Source: Tistrella bauzanensis (lineage in GTDB: Bacteria > Pseudomonadota > Alphaproteobacteria > Tistrellales > Tistrellaceae). Taken from it: a DNA stretch of 64,000 nucleotides. Numbering within the stretch: the first letter of the stretch is position 1; each line of letters begins with the position of its first letter. This document shows, piece after piece, positions 35,858 to 45,059 of the stretch. The notes below the pieces were generated by a model. That model searched no databases, was not told the origin of the DNA, and saw only the letters and a program-made list of their open reading frames with translations. Location: contig NZ_BMDZ01000001.1 in the NCBI RefSeq assembly GCF_014636235.1, forward strand, positions 186,001-250,000. The letters run 5' to 3'. The position numbers were made by a program, and so were the translations under genes.

Positions 35858-36805
35858 GTGAATGCCATGTATGTCTCCGCAATGATCCTGGCCATCCTGG
35901 CGACACTTGCCGGCGCCATTCATCATCCGCCGGCCGCCGCAGCGGCCGAGCCGATGGCAGAGCTGCCGCTCACCGTGCTGGTCGGCGGCTATCAGTTTCC
36001 GCCTTATGTCGAGATGAACCGGTCGGACGGCAGCATCACCGGCCTGACGATCGAGACCATTTCGGCGTTGAACGCACAGCAGGATCGTTACCGCTTCGTC
36101 TTCGTGCCGACCACACCGACCCGGCGCTACCAGGATTTCACCAATCGCCGCTTCGACATCATGCTGTTCGAGATGACCAACTGGGGATGGACCGATCAAG
36201 GGATCGCGGTCGACGCCTCCGGGACCATCGGCGCCGATGGCGAGGTGTATATCGCCCAGGCGCGTCAGGATCGCGATGAGGGCTGGTTCGACACGGTCAC
36301 CGACCAGAAGATCGCCGCCATTCTTGGCTATCACTATCAGTTCGCGGACTTCCAGAACGATCCGGTCCAATTGCGCAGCCGGTTCGATATCGTGCTGGTC
36401 AACGACAGCGAGGCGGTGATTGCGCTGGTGCTGCGCGGACGGGTGATGGCCGGCGTGGTGACCAGATCCTTTCTGGAACGCTATCTGAACCGGCACCCGC
36501 AGGATCGGGCGCGGATACTGATCTCAACGCGTCTCGATCAGCTCTATGATCTCCGCGTGCTGGCACATCCTGAGGCGACATTATCGGCGTATGCGGTGCG
36601 CTGCCTGCTGGCGGATCTGGATGCCGCCGACCGGCTGGCGCCGCTCTGGCAGAGCCATGGCCTGGAGCCGGTCCCTTTGAGGCAGGTGTATTTACCCCTC
36701 GTCCCACGCGCGTCCGGCGTGCCCGGCGGCGCCTGCCAGACCGGTGCGGACATGCTCCCAACCCGCGAGCGGATCAGGCCATCTCCTGAGAAATCAGGCC
36801 GCTAA
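35858..36805 (+). CDS. Periplasmic solute-binding-like protein, copy 1
   Basis: The 315-residue product has a signal peptide (VSAMILAILATLAGAIHHPPAAAA) and an SBP_bac_3-type bilobal domain. The start of lobe 1 reads VGGYQFPPYVEMN and a later segment reads FADFQNDPVQLRSRFDIVLVNDSEAVIALVLRGR. A GTG start at 35858 with AGGAGG five bases upstream is preferred to the in-frame ATG at 35867. It is closely similar to the next gene, with long shared stretches. No ABC permease or ATPase is nearby, so it is probably a sensory binding protein feeding the adjacent siaABCD system. Confidence 0.82.
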   Translation: MNAMYVSAMILAILATLAGAIHHPPAAAAAEPMAELPLTVLVGGYQFPPYVEMNRSDGSITGLTIETISALNAQQDRYRFVFVPTTPTRRYQDFTNRRFDIMLFEMTNWGWTDQGIAVDASGTIGADGEVYIAQARQDRDEGWFDTVTDQKIAAILGYHYQFADFQNDPVQLRSRFDIVLVNDSEAVIALVLRGRVMAGVVTRSFLERYLNRHPQDRARILISTRLDQLYDLRVLAHPEATLSAYAVRCLLADLDAADRLAPLWQSHGLEPVPLRQVYLPLVPRASGVPGGACQTGADMLPTRERIRPSPEKSGR

Positions 36806-37001
36806 ACCACAAAGCCGCACCGCAACACCAATGGGAATCCGATCTGGATATTGCTAGGATGCGGCCCTGATCGGGGTCCCGTGCCGGATGGTCCGGCGGC
36901 CTCCGACCGACAACGGCGACGGGCCCCGCAGGCCGGCCGCCCTGTCGTTTCGGTGCCTGGACAGGCGTGTCAGGCCGTCCGCAGCAGGAGACCGGGAAAG
37001 C

Positions 37002-37865
37002 GTGCGTCTGTTGGCCAGGTTCTTGGCGGTGATGCTGGTTGCTGTGTCTGGACATATAGCGACCGCCCTGGCAGCGGATACCGTGGGCCTGCGTCGTGAC
37101 GTGCCGATCGGCGGCTATCAGTTCCCGCCCTATGTCGAGATGGATATCGGCGGCGGGCCGGCCACCGGCCTGATCATCGACACCATCGCCGCCCTGAACG
37201 CCGTTCAGGATCGATGGAATTTCGTGTTCGTGCCGACCACGCCGGCGCGTCGCTATCAGGATTATACGGCCGGGCGGTTCGACCTGCTGCTGTTCGAGAA
37301 GATGGCCTGGGGCTGGTCGGCCGCGGGCATCGTGATGGAGACCTCCGGGACGATCGCCGAGGATGGCGATGTCTATATCGCCCGGGCCGGGCCCGACCGG
37401 GACGAGAGCTGGTTCGATGATATCGCCAGCCGCCGGATCGCGGCGATCCTGGGCTACAACTATCGCTTCGCCGACTTCCAGAACGATCCCACTGAATTGC
37501 GGAAGCGTTTCGATATCGCGCTGGTCAACGACACCGCGGCGGTGATCGCGCTGGTGCTGCGCGGCCGGGTCGACACCGGCGTGGTGACGAAGTCCCATCT
37601 GGAGCGGTATCTGCAGCAGCATCCGGACGATCGGGAGCAGGTGCTGGTGTCGGCCCGCTTCGACCAGACCAACGACCTCAGGGTTCTGGGGCGGCCAGGC
37701 ACCACGCCATCGGCTGACACCGTCTTTGGCCTGCTGGCCGATCTGCAGCGCCAGGGCAGACTGGCTCCGTTGTGGCAGGCCTATGGTCTGGCACCCATGC
37801 CGCTGGAGAGGGCGGTGCAGGCGCCCGCGCCGCCATCCTCCGCAGCGGCGCCGGCGCCGCGCTGA
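37002..37865 (+). CDS. Periplasmic solute-binding-like protein, copy 2
   Basis: Paralogue of the preceding gene: GGYQFPPYVEM, FVFVPTTP.RRYQD, FADFQNDP and IALVLRGR are shared almost exactly. The GTG at 37002 begins a normal signal peptide (VRLLARFLAVMLVAVSGHIATALAAD); the frame is open 38 codons further upstream but those codons are Arg/Pro-rich. The 287-residue product ends in an Ala/Pro-rich tail. It is 17 bp before the SiaA-like phosphatase gene, so the two are likely co-transcribed. Confidence 0.82.
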   Translation: MRLLARFLAVMLVAVSGHIATALAADTVGLRRDVPIGGYQFPPYVEMDIGGGPATGLIIDTIAALNAVQDRWNFVFVPTTPARRYQDYTAGRFDLLLFEKMAWGWSAAGIVMETSGTIAEDGDVYIARAGPDRDESWFDDIASRRIAAILGYNYRFADFQNDPTELRKRFDIALVNDTAAVIALVLRGRVDTGVVTKSHLERYLQQHPDDREQVLVSARFDQTNDLRVLGRPGTTPSADTVFGLLADLQRQGRLAPLWQAYGLAPMPLERAVQAPAPPSSAAAPAPR

Positions 37866-37882
37866 TCTGAGGACGATCGATC

Positions 37883-39547
37883 ATGCAACCCGTTGAGCGG
37901 CGCAATGTTGCGGCCCCCGCTGCCCCGGTCCCTTCCGGCGGTGATACGGCAAACGGCGGCCGCCCCGCACGGTCGCTGGCCGGCAAGCTGTTCCGCCGCA
38001 CCCTGCCGGTGGTGGTGCTGGTGCTGCTGCTGATCCAGGGCGGCATTGCCTGGATCACCTGGACCGACCAGCGCAATGCCCTGACCCATCGCGCCCAGAT
38101 CATGGCCGAGCTGACCGCCCGGGCGATCGCCACCCCGATCTGGTATCTGGACCGGACGGTGTTCGAACCGCAGGTGCAGGCCCTGGCCACCGATGACGGC
38201 TTCCGCTATGCCCGTGTCTTCGACGAACTGGGCAAGGTGTTGTTCCAGACTGGCGATGCCGCGGCGCTGAACGCCACCGATACGATCGTGGTCAGCCGCG
38301 ATATCGTCGAGCCCAAGGCCGATCTGAAGGTGGGGCGGATCGAACTGGTGATCGGCACCGAGGAGTTGAACCGCACCGCGGCACTGCTGGCGATGACGGC
38401 ATTGCTCGCGGTGCTGGTGCTGGCGGCGGCGCTGTCGATCACGGTTCAGATCGTCATGCGCCGGCTGGTGGTGAAGCCGCTGGCGCGCATGCTGGCGGCC
38501 ATGCGGCAGGTCGAGCGCAAATCCTGGGTGCAACTCGATGATGTCGGCGATGACGAGCTGGGGCAGGCCGGTGCCGCCTTCAACCGCATGGTCGATGGCC
38601 TGCGCTCGGGCGATGACGCCAAGCGGCTGCTGGCGGCGTTGCAACGGGCGCAATCCGATCTGGTCGACAAGAACCAGGCCCTGGAGGCGGCCAATCATCA
38701 GGTGATGGAGAGCATCCGCTATGCCCGCCGCATCCAGGAAGGCATTCTGCCCGATGCGACGGTGCTGGCCCCGGTGATGACCGAGATGGCGGTGCTGTGG
38801 GAACCGCTCGATCTGGTGGGCGGCGATTATTGCTGGATGGAGCGGCGCGATGGTCAGGCGCTTGTCCTGGTCGCCGACTGCACAGGCCATGGTGTGCCGG
38901 GCGCCTTCATGACCATGGTCGTGGCATCGGCGCTGCGGCGCATTCTGGACCGGCCGATCTTCCCGCAGCCGGATGTCATCCTGACCGAGCTTGACCGCAT
39001 TGTCCGCCATCGTCTGCGCCAGGAGGCGCCGGATCCGGCGACAGGGGCCGATGATGGCCGTGCGCCCTGGGACATGTCGGATGACGGGCTGGATGCGGGG
39101 GTATGCATCTATGACGAAGCGACCGGGCTGCTGTATTTTGCCGGCGCCGGCCTGTCGCTGACGGTGATCGGCCCGGATGGTGTGATGTCGCATACCGGTG
39201 TCCGGCGGAGCCTGGGCTATCGAACCCTGCCGCCGCCGGGATCGGTGCCGGTGCATTGCCATCAGGTGCTGCCGGGTGAGCGGTTCTATCTATGGACCGA
39301 TGGCGTTTCCGACCATGTCGGCGGCCGACCCAAGCGCGTTTTCGGGCGCAGACGGGTGGCGGCGACCCTGGCACGACTGGCGCATCTGTCGCTGGAGGAT
39401 CAGATCCAGGGGCTGTGCGCCGATCTCGACCGCTATCGCGGGGCCGAGGCCCGGCGTGACGACATGACCATGGTGGCATTTCAGCCACGGCTACCCGACG
39501 ATGTCCATTCCCGCGCCGGCACGAGCCCGGACGCGGTGACTGCCTGA
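37883..39547 (+). CDS. siaA: SiaA-like membrane PP2C/SpoIIE-type serine phosphatase
   Basis: The 554-residue protein has a membrane helix (about 40-62), a periplasmic domain of about 105 residues, a second helix (about 168-192), a HAMP linker, a short coiled coil, and a PP2C-type phosphatase domain (about 300-540) with metal-binding GGDYCW and ADCTGHGVPGAFM and RRDDMTMV near the end. In Pseudomonas aeruginosa SiaA dephosphorylates SiaC to activate the cyclase SiaD. The downstream gene order is identical here. The periplasmic domain could receive a signal from the two binding proteins encoded just upstream. Confidence 0.88.
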   Translation: MQPVERRNVAAPAAPVPSGGDTANGGRPARSLAGKLFRRTLPVVVLVLLLIQGGIAWITWTDQRNALTHRAQIMAELTARAIATPIWYLDRTVFEPQVQALATDDGFRYARVFDELGKVLFQTGDAAALNATDTIVVSRDIVEPKADLKVGRIELVIGTEELNRTAALLAMTALLAVLVLAAALSITVQIVMRRLVVKPLARMLAAMRQVERKSWVQLDDVGDDELGQAGAAFNRMVDGLRSGDDAKRLLAALQRAQSDLVDKNQALEAANHQVMESIRYARRIQEGILPDATVLAPVMTEMAVLWEPLDLVGGDYCWMERRDGQALVLVADCTGHGVPGAFMTMVVASALRRILDRPIFPQPDVILTELDRIVRHRLRQEAPDPATGADDGRAPWDMSDDGLDAGVCIYDEATGLLYFAGAGLSLTVIGPDGVMSHTGVRRSLGYRTLPPPGSVPVHCHQVLPGERFYLWTDGVSDHVGGRPKRVFGRRRVAATLARLAHLSLEDQIQGLCADLDRYRGAEARRDDMTMVAFQPRLPDDVHSRAGTSPDAVTA

Positions 39548-39558
39548 GGAGCGGCGAC

Positions 39559-40131
39559 GTGCTTGCACGAGAGCTTTTCGAATTCCGGTCGCAGATCCAG
39601 GCCCACAAGCTGATGCTGGTCTATAGCGGCATCATGTCCGAGGGCATCCTGTTTTCGTTGGGCGAGGCGTTGCGTCGCAAGCTTGAGCAGGACGACACCG
39701 ATCGCAACCTTACCAAGCGCGTGTTCTCGGTGTTTGTCGAGCAGGTGCAGAACATCATCCGCTATTCCGGTGACGCCGAAGGATCGGCCGGCACGGCCGC
39801 TGGGGATGCGGGGGCGGGGGCAGGCGCGCTGCGCTCGGGCATCGTGACCGTCGGCAAGGATGGCGGCCGGTTCTTCGTGATCTGCGCCAACATGATCGAC
39901 AGCGCCAAGGCGCCCCGGCTGCGCAGCCGGCTGGAGGAACTGGCGGCCCTGTCGCCCGAAGAGCTGAAGGTGCTATACCGGCGCAAGCTGAAGGAAGAGC
40001 CCGAGGCCGAAAGCCAGGGCGCCACGCTGGGATTGATCGAGATTGCCCGCCGCGCCAGCAGCCCGATCGAGTTCGACTTCTTCGAGGTCGATGCGCAGAC
40101 CACCTTCTATGGCATCAGGGTGTTCATATGA
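39559..40131 (+). CDS. siaB: SiaB-like protein kinase
   Basis: The 190-residue protein matches the SiaB family: FEFRSQIQAHKLMLVYSGIMSEGILFSLGEALRRKLE at the N-terminus, FSVFVEQVQNIIRYSGD, and a GHKL-like C-terminal half ending in FFEVDAQTTFYGIRVFI. In Pseudomonas the kinase phosphorylates SiaC and so opposes SiaA. An Ala/Gly-rich insert sits at about residues 75-92. It starts with GTG 11 bp after the siaA stop, preceded by GAGG, and overlaps the next gene by 4 bp. Confidence 0.85.
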   Translation: MLARELFEFRSQIQAHKLMLVYSGIMSEGILFSLGEALRRKLEQDDTDRNLTKRVFSVFVEQVQNIIRYSGDAEGSAGTAAGDAGAGAGALRSGIVTVGKDGGRFFVICANMIDSAKAPRLRSRLEELAALSPEELKVLYRRKLKEEPEAESQGATLGLIEIARRASSPIEFDFFEVDAQTTFYGIRVFI

Positions 40132-40544
40132 CCGCTGTTTCGTCTGTCCTGTTCTCCGGCATCGATCTGCCGGCCACCGATCGGTCGCCGGCCGTGCGGT
40201 TCGATCCGGCGGCAGGCGCGCTGGCGCTGTCGGGTGAGTCCTATCCCGAGGATGCGGCAGCGTTCTTCGGCCCGATCCTGCATGGTCTGCGCGCCTTTCT
40301 TCAGATGGAGGGGCCCAGCGTCACAGTGGATATTGCGCTGATCTACTTCAATTCTTCGAGCGCCAAGGCGTTGATGAACATCTTTCAGATGCTGGAAGAG
40401 GCGGCCGCGAATGGTCGGTCGGTCACGGTGAACTGGCACTTTGCGCCCGATGATGAGACCATGGAAGAATTCGGAGAAGACTTTGCGTCGGACCTCGACG
40501 CAATCGACTTCGTGATGTGCGCGGACGAGGAGCCTTCCGGATGA
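40128..40544 (+). CDS. siaC: SiaC-like regulatory phosphoprotein (DUF1987)
   Basis: The 138-residue protein matches SiaC: SGESYPEDAAAFFGPILHGL then IALIYFNSSSAKALMNIFQMLEEAAANG and VNWHFAPDDETMEEFGEDF. The phosphorylated Thr of Pseudomonas SiaC lies in the YFNTSS loop; here the aligned residue is Ser76, so phosphorylation may shift to serine. It overlaps siaB and siaD by a few bases, indicating coupled translation. Confidence 0.85.
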   Translation: MTAVSSVLFSGIDLPATDRSPAVRFDPAAGALALSGESYPEDAAAFFGPILHGLRAFLQMEGPSVTVDIALIYFNSSSAKALMNIFQMLEEAAANGRSVTVNWHFAPDDETMEEFGEDFASDLDAIDFVMCADEEPSG

Positions 40545-41353
40545 CGAAGATCAGACGGCCGCTGGATACGACCAACAGCGATTTCTCGCTCTTCGATCAG
40601 GAAGAGGCGATGATCGCCGAAGGCGAGCAGATGATCCGGAAACTGGAGGAGGTTTCCGACGGCGTCCGCAGCCTGATGCGCGCCTATCGTCAGGGGTATC
40701 GTGAACAGCGCCGGCTGGTGCGGTTGTCCGACCGGATGCAGGACGAATTGCGGCGCCTGAACCAGCGGCTGGAGGCCGAGGTTCGGGCACGGGAGGCGCT
40801 GACCCGGCGGCTGGAGGCATTGGCCGCGGTCGATGAACTGACCGGTGCCGCCACCCGTCGCCACTTCATGGAGGTTGCCGGGGCACTCAGCCAGCGCTGG
40901 CAGCAGGATGGCATATCGTCCGGGGTGATGATGGCCGATATCGACCAGTTCAAGACCATCAATGATCGCTTCGGCCATGCCGCGGGCGATGAGGCGCTGC
41001 GCCTGTTCGTGGGGCGTGTGTCCGAGGCGCTGCGTGAGACTGATGTCGTGGGCCGGCTGGGCGGCGAGGAATTCGCGGTGCTGCTGCCCGATATCGATGC
41101 GGGCGAGCTGGATCAGATCGCCGAACGGCTGCGGAGCATCATTGCCGCCATCCGCCTGCCGTGGAAAGAGGATGAAATCCGCCTGACCGCCAGCTTCGGG
41201 GTTGCCCGGTTCTCGGCGCCGGGCGACGATATCGACCGCGTGCTGTCGCGGGCGGACAAGGCGCTGTATGCGGCCAAACGTGCCGGCCGCAACCGGGTTG
41301 TCACGAGCGATGCCGGAACGGCCGAGGGCGAAAGCGGCAGCGCAGGCATCTGA
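40541..41353 (+). CDS. siaD: SiaD-like diguanylate cyclase
   Basis: The 270-residue cytoplasmic protein has an N-terminal helical/coiled-coil region (about 20-95, EGEQMIRKLEEVSDGVRSLMRAYRQGY) and a GGDEF domain with intact RLGGEEFAVLLPD. An RETD inhibition-site motif lies five residues before GGEEF. In the Sia system this cyclase is activated by unphosphorylated SiaC. The ATG overlaps the siaC stop. It completes a siaABCD cluster controlling cyclic-di-GMP and, in Pseudomonas, aggregation. Confidence 0.88.
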   Translation: MTKIRRPLDTTNSDFSLFDQEEAMIAEGEQMIRKLEEVSDGVRSLMRAYRQGYREQRRLVRLSDRMQDELRRLNQRLEAEVRAREALTRRLEALAAVDELTGAATRRHFMEVAGALSQRWQQDGISSGVMMADIDQFKTINDRFGHAAGDEALRLFVGRVSEALRETDVVGRLGGEEFAVLLPDIDAGELDQIAERLRSIIAAIRLPWKEDEIRLTASFGVARFSAPGDDIDRVLSRADKALYAAKRAGRNRVVTSDAGTAEGESGSAGI

Positions 41354-41385
41354 TCGTCCGATACCCGGCTGCCGCCATGGCCTGG

Positions 41386-42276
41386 TCAGCGAAGGCTCTG
41401 TTCGATCTCGCGGATCAGGAAGTCTCGGAACACCGCGATGCGCTTGGAATGGCGCAATTCCTCGTGATAGACGAAATAGACCTCTGATTGCGGGCCTTCC
41501 AGTTCCGGCAGCACCTGCACGACATTGCCGTTCTCGCGCACCATGTAATCGGGGATCGAGGCGATGCCGAGTCCGCTTTCCACGGCACGCAGAATGCCAT
41601 AGATGTTGTTGACCTTCAGGATCGGCCGCCGCGGCTTGCCGGCCGTGGCACCCACATCCAGGATCCAGTTGGCGTTGGCGATCGGGGCCGCCGTGTCCTC
41701 GCCGAACACGATCAGCTTGTGATCATCCAGTTCCGCCGGTGACTTGGGCATGCCCGACCGGTTGATGTAATCCGGCGAGGCATAGATGCCGTGGCGGATG
41801 GTCATCAGCTTGCGTTTCACCAGATCCGGCTGGCGGGGTGGCGACATCCGGATCGCGATATCCGCCTCGCGCATCCCCAGATCCAGCTCGCTGTCGTCGA
41901 GCAGCAGGGTGATGGTGACGTCCGGATGCAGGGTGACGAAGCCGTGGATGCGCGGCGTCAGCCAGACCGAACCGAAGGCGACCGTGGTGGTCACCTTCAG
42001 CGGTCCTTTCGGCCGTTCGCGGCTTTCGGTCAGCATCGCTTCGGCCATCGACAGTTTGGCGAAGACGTCGCGTGCGGTGTTGCGCAGCAACTCGCCTTGT
42101 TCTGTCAGAATCAGGCCGCGGGCGTGGCGATGGAACAGCGGTACGCCGAGGCTCTCCTCCAACGCGCTGATCTGCCGGCTGATGGCCGACTGGCTGAGGT
42201 TCAGCAACTCGCTTGCATGCGTGAAGCTGCCGGCCTCGGCGACGGTGTGGAAGATCTTGACCCGGTCCCAGTCCAT
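41386..42276 (-). CDS. LysR-family transcriptional regulator
   Basis: The 296-residue protein has the LysR helix-turn-helix at residues 1-60 (FHTVAEAGSFTHASELLNLSQSAISRQISALEESLGVPLFHRH), then a type-2 periplasmic-binding-like effector domain (KVTTTVAFGSVWLTPRI onward). Start chosen at MDWDRVKIFHTV, standard for LysR; 19 upstream codons are unconserved. It lies downstream of trxB on the same strand, so a role in redox or thiol regulation is possible but not shown. Confidence 0.87.
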   Translation of the reverse strand: MDWDRVKIFHTVAEAGSFTHASELLNLSQSAISRQISALEESLGVPLFHRHARGLILTEQGELLRNTARDVFAKLSMAEAMLTESRERPKGPLKVTTTVAFGSVWLTPRIHGFVTLHPDVTITLLLDDSELDLGMREADIAIRMSPPRQPDLVKRKLMTIRHGIYASPDYINRSGMPKSPAELDDHKLIVFGEDTAAPIANANWILDVGATAGKPRRPILKVNNIYGILRAVESGLGIASIPDYMVRENGNVVQVLPELEGPQSEVYFVYHEELRHSKRIAVFRDFLIREIEQSLR

Positions 42277-42473
42277 ATCAGGCTCGCGAGGCTCCGCTGA
42301 AGCAGTGGGCGTACGAACGTCTGGCCGCCGCACCCCATGTCATTTGTCTTTTTCCCGATCTTACGGTGCCGGGCGCCGGTCTTCAAAGGAAGTGTTGGAA
42401 CAATGATCGACGGGTCGGCAATCCCGGGCCCCGCGGGCACGATATCGCCGACCGTCGTCCGGGCCGGTCCGGC

Positions 42474-43454
42474 CTATTCGGCCGCCACTTCCACGCCGTG
42501 ATGCGCGGTGCCGGCCAGGAAGCGTTCGGCTTCCAGGGCGGCCATGCAGCCGGTGCCGGCAGCGGTCACCGCCTGCCGGAAGATCTTGTCCTGAACGTCG
42601 CCGGCGGCGAACACGCCGGGCACACCGGTGCGGGTGCTGTCGGCCTGTGTGATCAGATAGCCGTCATTGTCCAGCTCCAGTTTGTCCGCGAACAGGCTGG
42701 TCGCCGGGGCATGGCCGATGGCGATGAACACGCCGTCGACCAGCAGGTCGGTCAGGCTGCCGTCATTGGTGTTCTTCAGCCGCGCGCCGGTCACCGAGGC
42801 CGGGCCACCATGCGCGCTTTCCGACAGATAGCTGTCGATGGTGGCGTTCCACACCATTTCGATCTTCGGGTTGGCGAACAACCGTTCCTGAAGCATCTTC
42901 TCGGCGCGCAGCTCGTCCCGGCGGTGGATCAGATAGACCTTGTCGGCGTGGTTGGTCAGGTACAGGGCCTCTTCGACGGCGGTGTTGCCGCCGCCGACCA
43001 CCGCGACCTTGCGGTTGCGATAGAAGAACCCGTCGCAGGTGGCGCAGGCCGACAGGCCGAAACCTTTCAGGGTCTCTTCGCCCTCAAGCCCCAGCCATTT
43101 TGCCTGGGCGCCGGTGGAGATGATGACCGTGTCGCCGGTATAGATGTCGCCGCTGTCGCCGCGGGCCACGAATGGCCGCTGGCTGAAATCGATGTCGACG
43201 ATGATGTCGTGATGAAACCGGGTGCCGACATGCTCTGCCTGGCGCTGCATCTGCTCCATCAGCCAGGGGCCCTGGATGACGTCCGGAAAGCCCGGAAAGT
43301 TCTCGACGTCGGTTGTGATCGTCATCTGGCCGCCGGGCTGAAGCCCGTGCACCAGGATCGGTTCCAGCATCGCGCGGGCGGCATAGATCGCGGCAGTCAG
43401 GCCGGCGGGGCCGGATCCCAGGATCAGAACCTTGCTGTGATGGGTGGCGCTCAT
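42474..43454 (-). CDS. trxB: Thioredoxin-disulfide reductase
   Basis: NADPH-dependent flavoenzyme that reduces thioredoxin. The 326-residue protein has the FAD loop GSGPAGLTAAIYAARA, the redox pair CATC (Cys137, Cys140) in ACATCDGFFY, the NADPH loop GGGNTAVEEA and the C-terminal FAGDVQDKIFRQAVTAAGTG. Length is typical. It lies between an ELM1-family gene and a LysR gene on the same strand. Confidence 0.96.
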   Translation of the reverse strand: MSATHHSKVLILGSGPAGLTAAIYAARAMLEPILVHGLQPGGQMTITTDVENFPGFPDVIQGPWLMEQMQRQAEHVGTRFHHDIIVDIDFSQRPFVARGDSGDIYTGDTVIISTGAQAKWLGLEGEETLKGFGLSACATCDGFFYRNRKVAVVGGGNTAVEEALYLTNHADKVYLIHRRDELRAEKMLQERLFANPKIEMVWNATIDSYLSESAHGGPASVTGARLKNTNDGSLTDLLVDGVFIAIGHAPATSLFADKLELDNDGYLITQADSTRTGVPGVFAAGDVQDKIFRQAVTAAGTGCMAALEAERFLAGTAHHGVEVAAE

Positions 43455-43676
43455 GACGATCGGCTTTCCTGGCTGGCGAACGCTGGACGCAGGCCTTCGG
43501 GTTTTGCGCCCTGCGGCTCGCGGTCCCTGGTGGATGGACAGGTGGCGCCCCTGGCATCTGCCCGTCGCAGGCTGTGGCAGGGGGCACGGACACTAGCGGG
43601 ATCGGGCGTATCGGGCCAGCTTTTTGCGCAAGGGCCGGCTTTTGAGCAAGGGCCGGGCAATACGCCGCAGTTGGGG

Positions 43677-44723
43677 TTAACGGGGCGCGGACCGCGCGAC
43701 CAGCCGGCGAACCGCCGTGGCCACCACCGCCGCATCCTGCAACGGGGTATAGCGCCACATTGTTTCACCCGCGGCCATGAAATCCGCGTTCAGCGGCCGT
43801 GCGGCACCCTGTGCATAAAGCGCCCGGTGCAGCCGTGCCTCTTTCGATGTGCCGCCGCCGGGCGCGAAGATCGCGACCGGCCGGCCGGTGCTGGCGGCTT
43901 CAGATGCCATCGACATGCTGTCGCCGGTGACGACGATCAGGTCCGCCAGCCCCAGAATGCCGAAATAGGGATTGTCGCCGCCCTTTGCCACATCATGCAG
44001 CCAGTATCGGCAGGGGGCGAGGCTCGCATCAAGCGCGGCGGTGACGGCGTCGCCGGTTCGGCGGCTGTTGGTGGCGATCACCGAGCCGCCGGTGCGGCGG
44101 GCCAGTTCGGCCACCATCGTCCCCAACCGCCGGGCATCATCGGTTGTGAACGGCGCGCGTTTGGTGCTGCCGCCGACCAGCAGCCCGATCCGTGGCCCGG
44201 CGCCGGCCACGAGACCCGTGGCGGCGACCCGGTGGGTCCAGCCGACGGCGGCGGCCCGAAGCTTTGCCGGCGTCACGCGATTGGGCGCGCCCAGGGTGAC
44301 GATGACCCGCGGGTCGGCCGGGTGGCGGGTCGCCGCGCGGTCATGCGCGGGCACCGCGATCAGGTCGAGGCCGCCGGTCGGTCTGCCCGGCCACATGATC
44401 TGGAGCGCCACCATCATCGGATGGCGCTGCTTCAGCCGCCGGAGCGCCGGCGTGGCGCGACGGCCAGCGGCGATCGCCACATCGGGCGGGGCGCCTGCGT
44501 CCAGTGCGGTGGCGGCGGCTGCGGTCAGCCCGGTCGTTGACCGGCCGCGCAGCCAGTTGGGCAGGCGCACCAGCCGGTCATAGGCGAGGCGGGTTTCCTC
44601 GATCGGCCAGTCCAGTGCCTCAGCGACGCCCAGCACCTGGGCATTGTTGCCGGCGCGATCATCGGTCAGCACGCGGATCAGCGGCGGATGGGCGCCGTGG
44701 CGTGAAGGCGGGTTTCGGGGCAT
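43677..44723 (-). CDS. ELM1/DUF1022-family protein
   Basis: The 348-residue protein belongs to the family named after plant mitochondrial-fission protein ELM1, widespread and poorly characterised in alphaproteobacteria. Visible hallmarks are TDDRAGNNAQVLGVAEAL at the N-terminus, IGLLVGGSTKRAPF, VIATNSRRTGDAV and VVTGDSMSMASEAASTGRPVAIFAPGGG, the last resembling a glycosyltransferase-B-fold nucleotide-sugar site. I start at MPRNPPSRHGAHP; a Met 16 codons upstream is possible. Function in bacteria is unknown. Confidence 0.8.
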   Translation of the reverse strand: MPRNPPSRHGAHPPLIRVLTDDRAGNNAQVLGVAEALDWPIEETRLAYDRLVRLPNWLRGRSTTGLTAAAATALDAGAPPDVAIAAGRRATPALRRLKQRHPMMVALQIMWPGRPTGGLDLIAVPAHDRAATRHPADPRVIVTLGAPNRVTPAKLRAAAVGWTHRVAATGLVAGAGPRIGLLVGGSTKRAPFTTDDARRLGTMVAELARRTGGSVIATNSRRTGDAVTAALDASLAPCRYWLHDVAKGGDNPYFGILGLADLIVVTGDSMSMASEAASTGRPVAIFAPGGGTSKEARLHRALYAQGAARPLNADFMAAGETMWRYTPLQDAAVVATAVRRLVARSAPR

Positions 44724-45059
44724 CGGATCTCGCGAGTGGCGGGCGGTTGGCATCTGGCCGGGGTATGTCATTGCCCGCAGGCGGCCGTGAAAGATCGTTT
44801 CGTGCTTGAGAGGGCTTCAGGGGGACTATAAAGTCCGCGGCGCCGGAACGGAACCGCTTCGCCGCGCGGGCCGCGCCTGGCGGCCGCGCCCACAACCGCC
44901 GCTGGTTCCGACCGGGTGAAGAACATCGCATGGCTCATGAAACGCGACAGAACTGAAAACTGTCGCTATGGGTCCGGGTAATATTGCTATAGACTGCCCA
45001 GCGATCGCGGGTGCCGGCCGCGCACCGGCCCGTGACGGGGGAAGGGAGTCAGCGAGACC

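Noticed and set aside
35403..35861. Small protein genes on either strand overlapping the hairpin array (87 residues minus, 92 residues plus)
   Set aside because: No conserved motifs; both frames run through terminators and perfect stems, which fits RNA structure better than coding.
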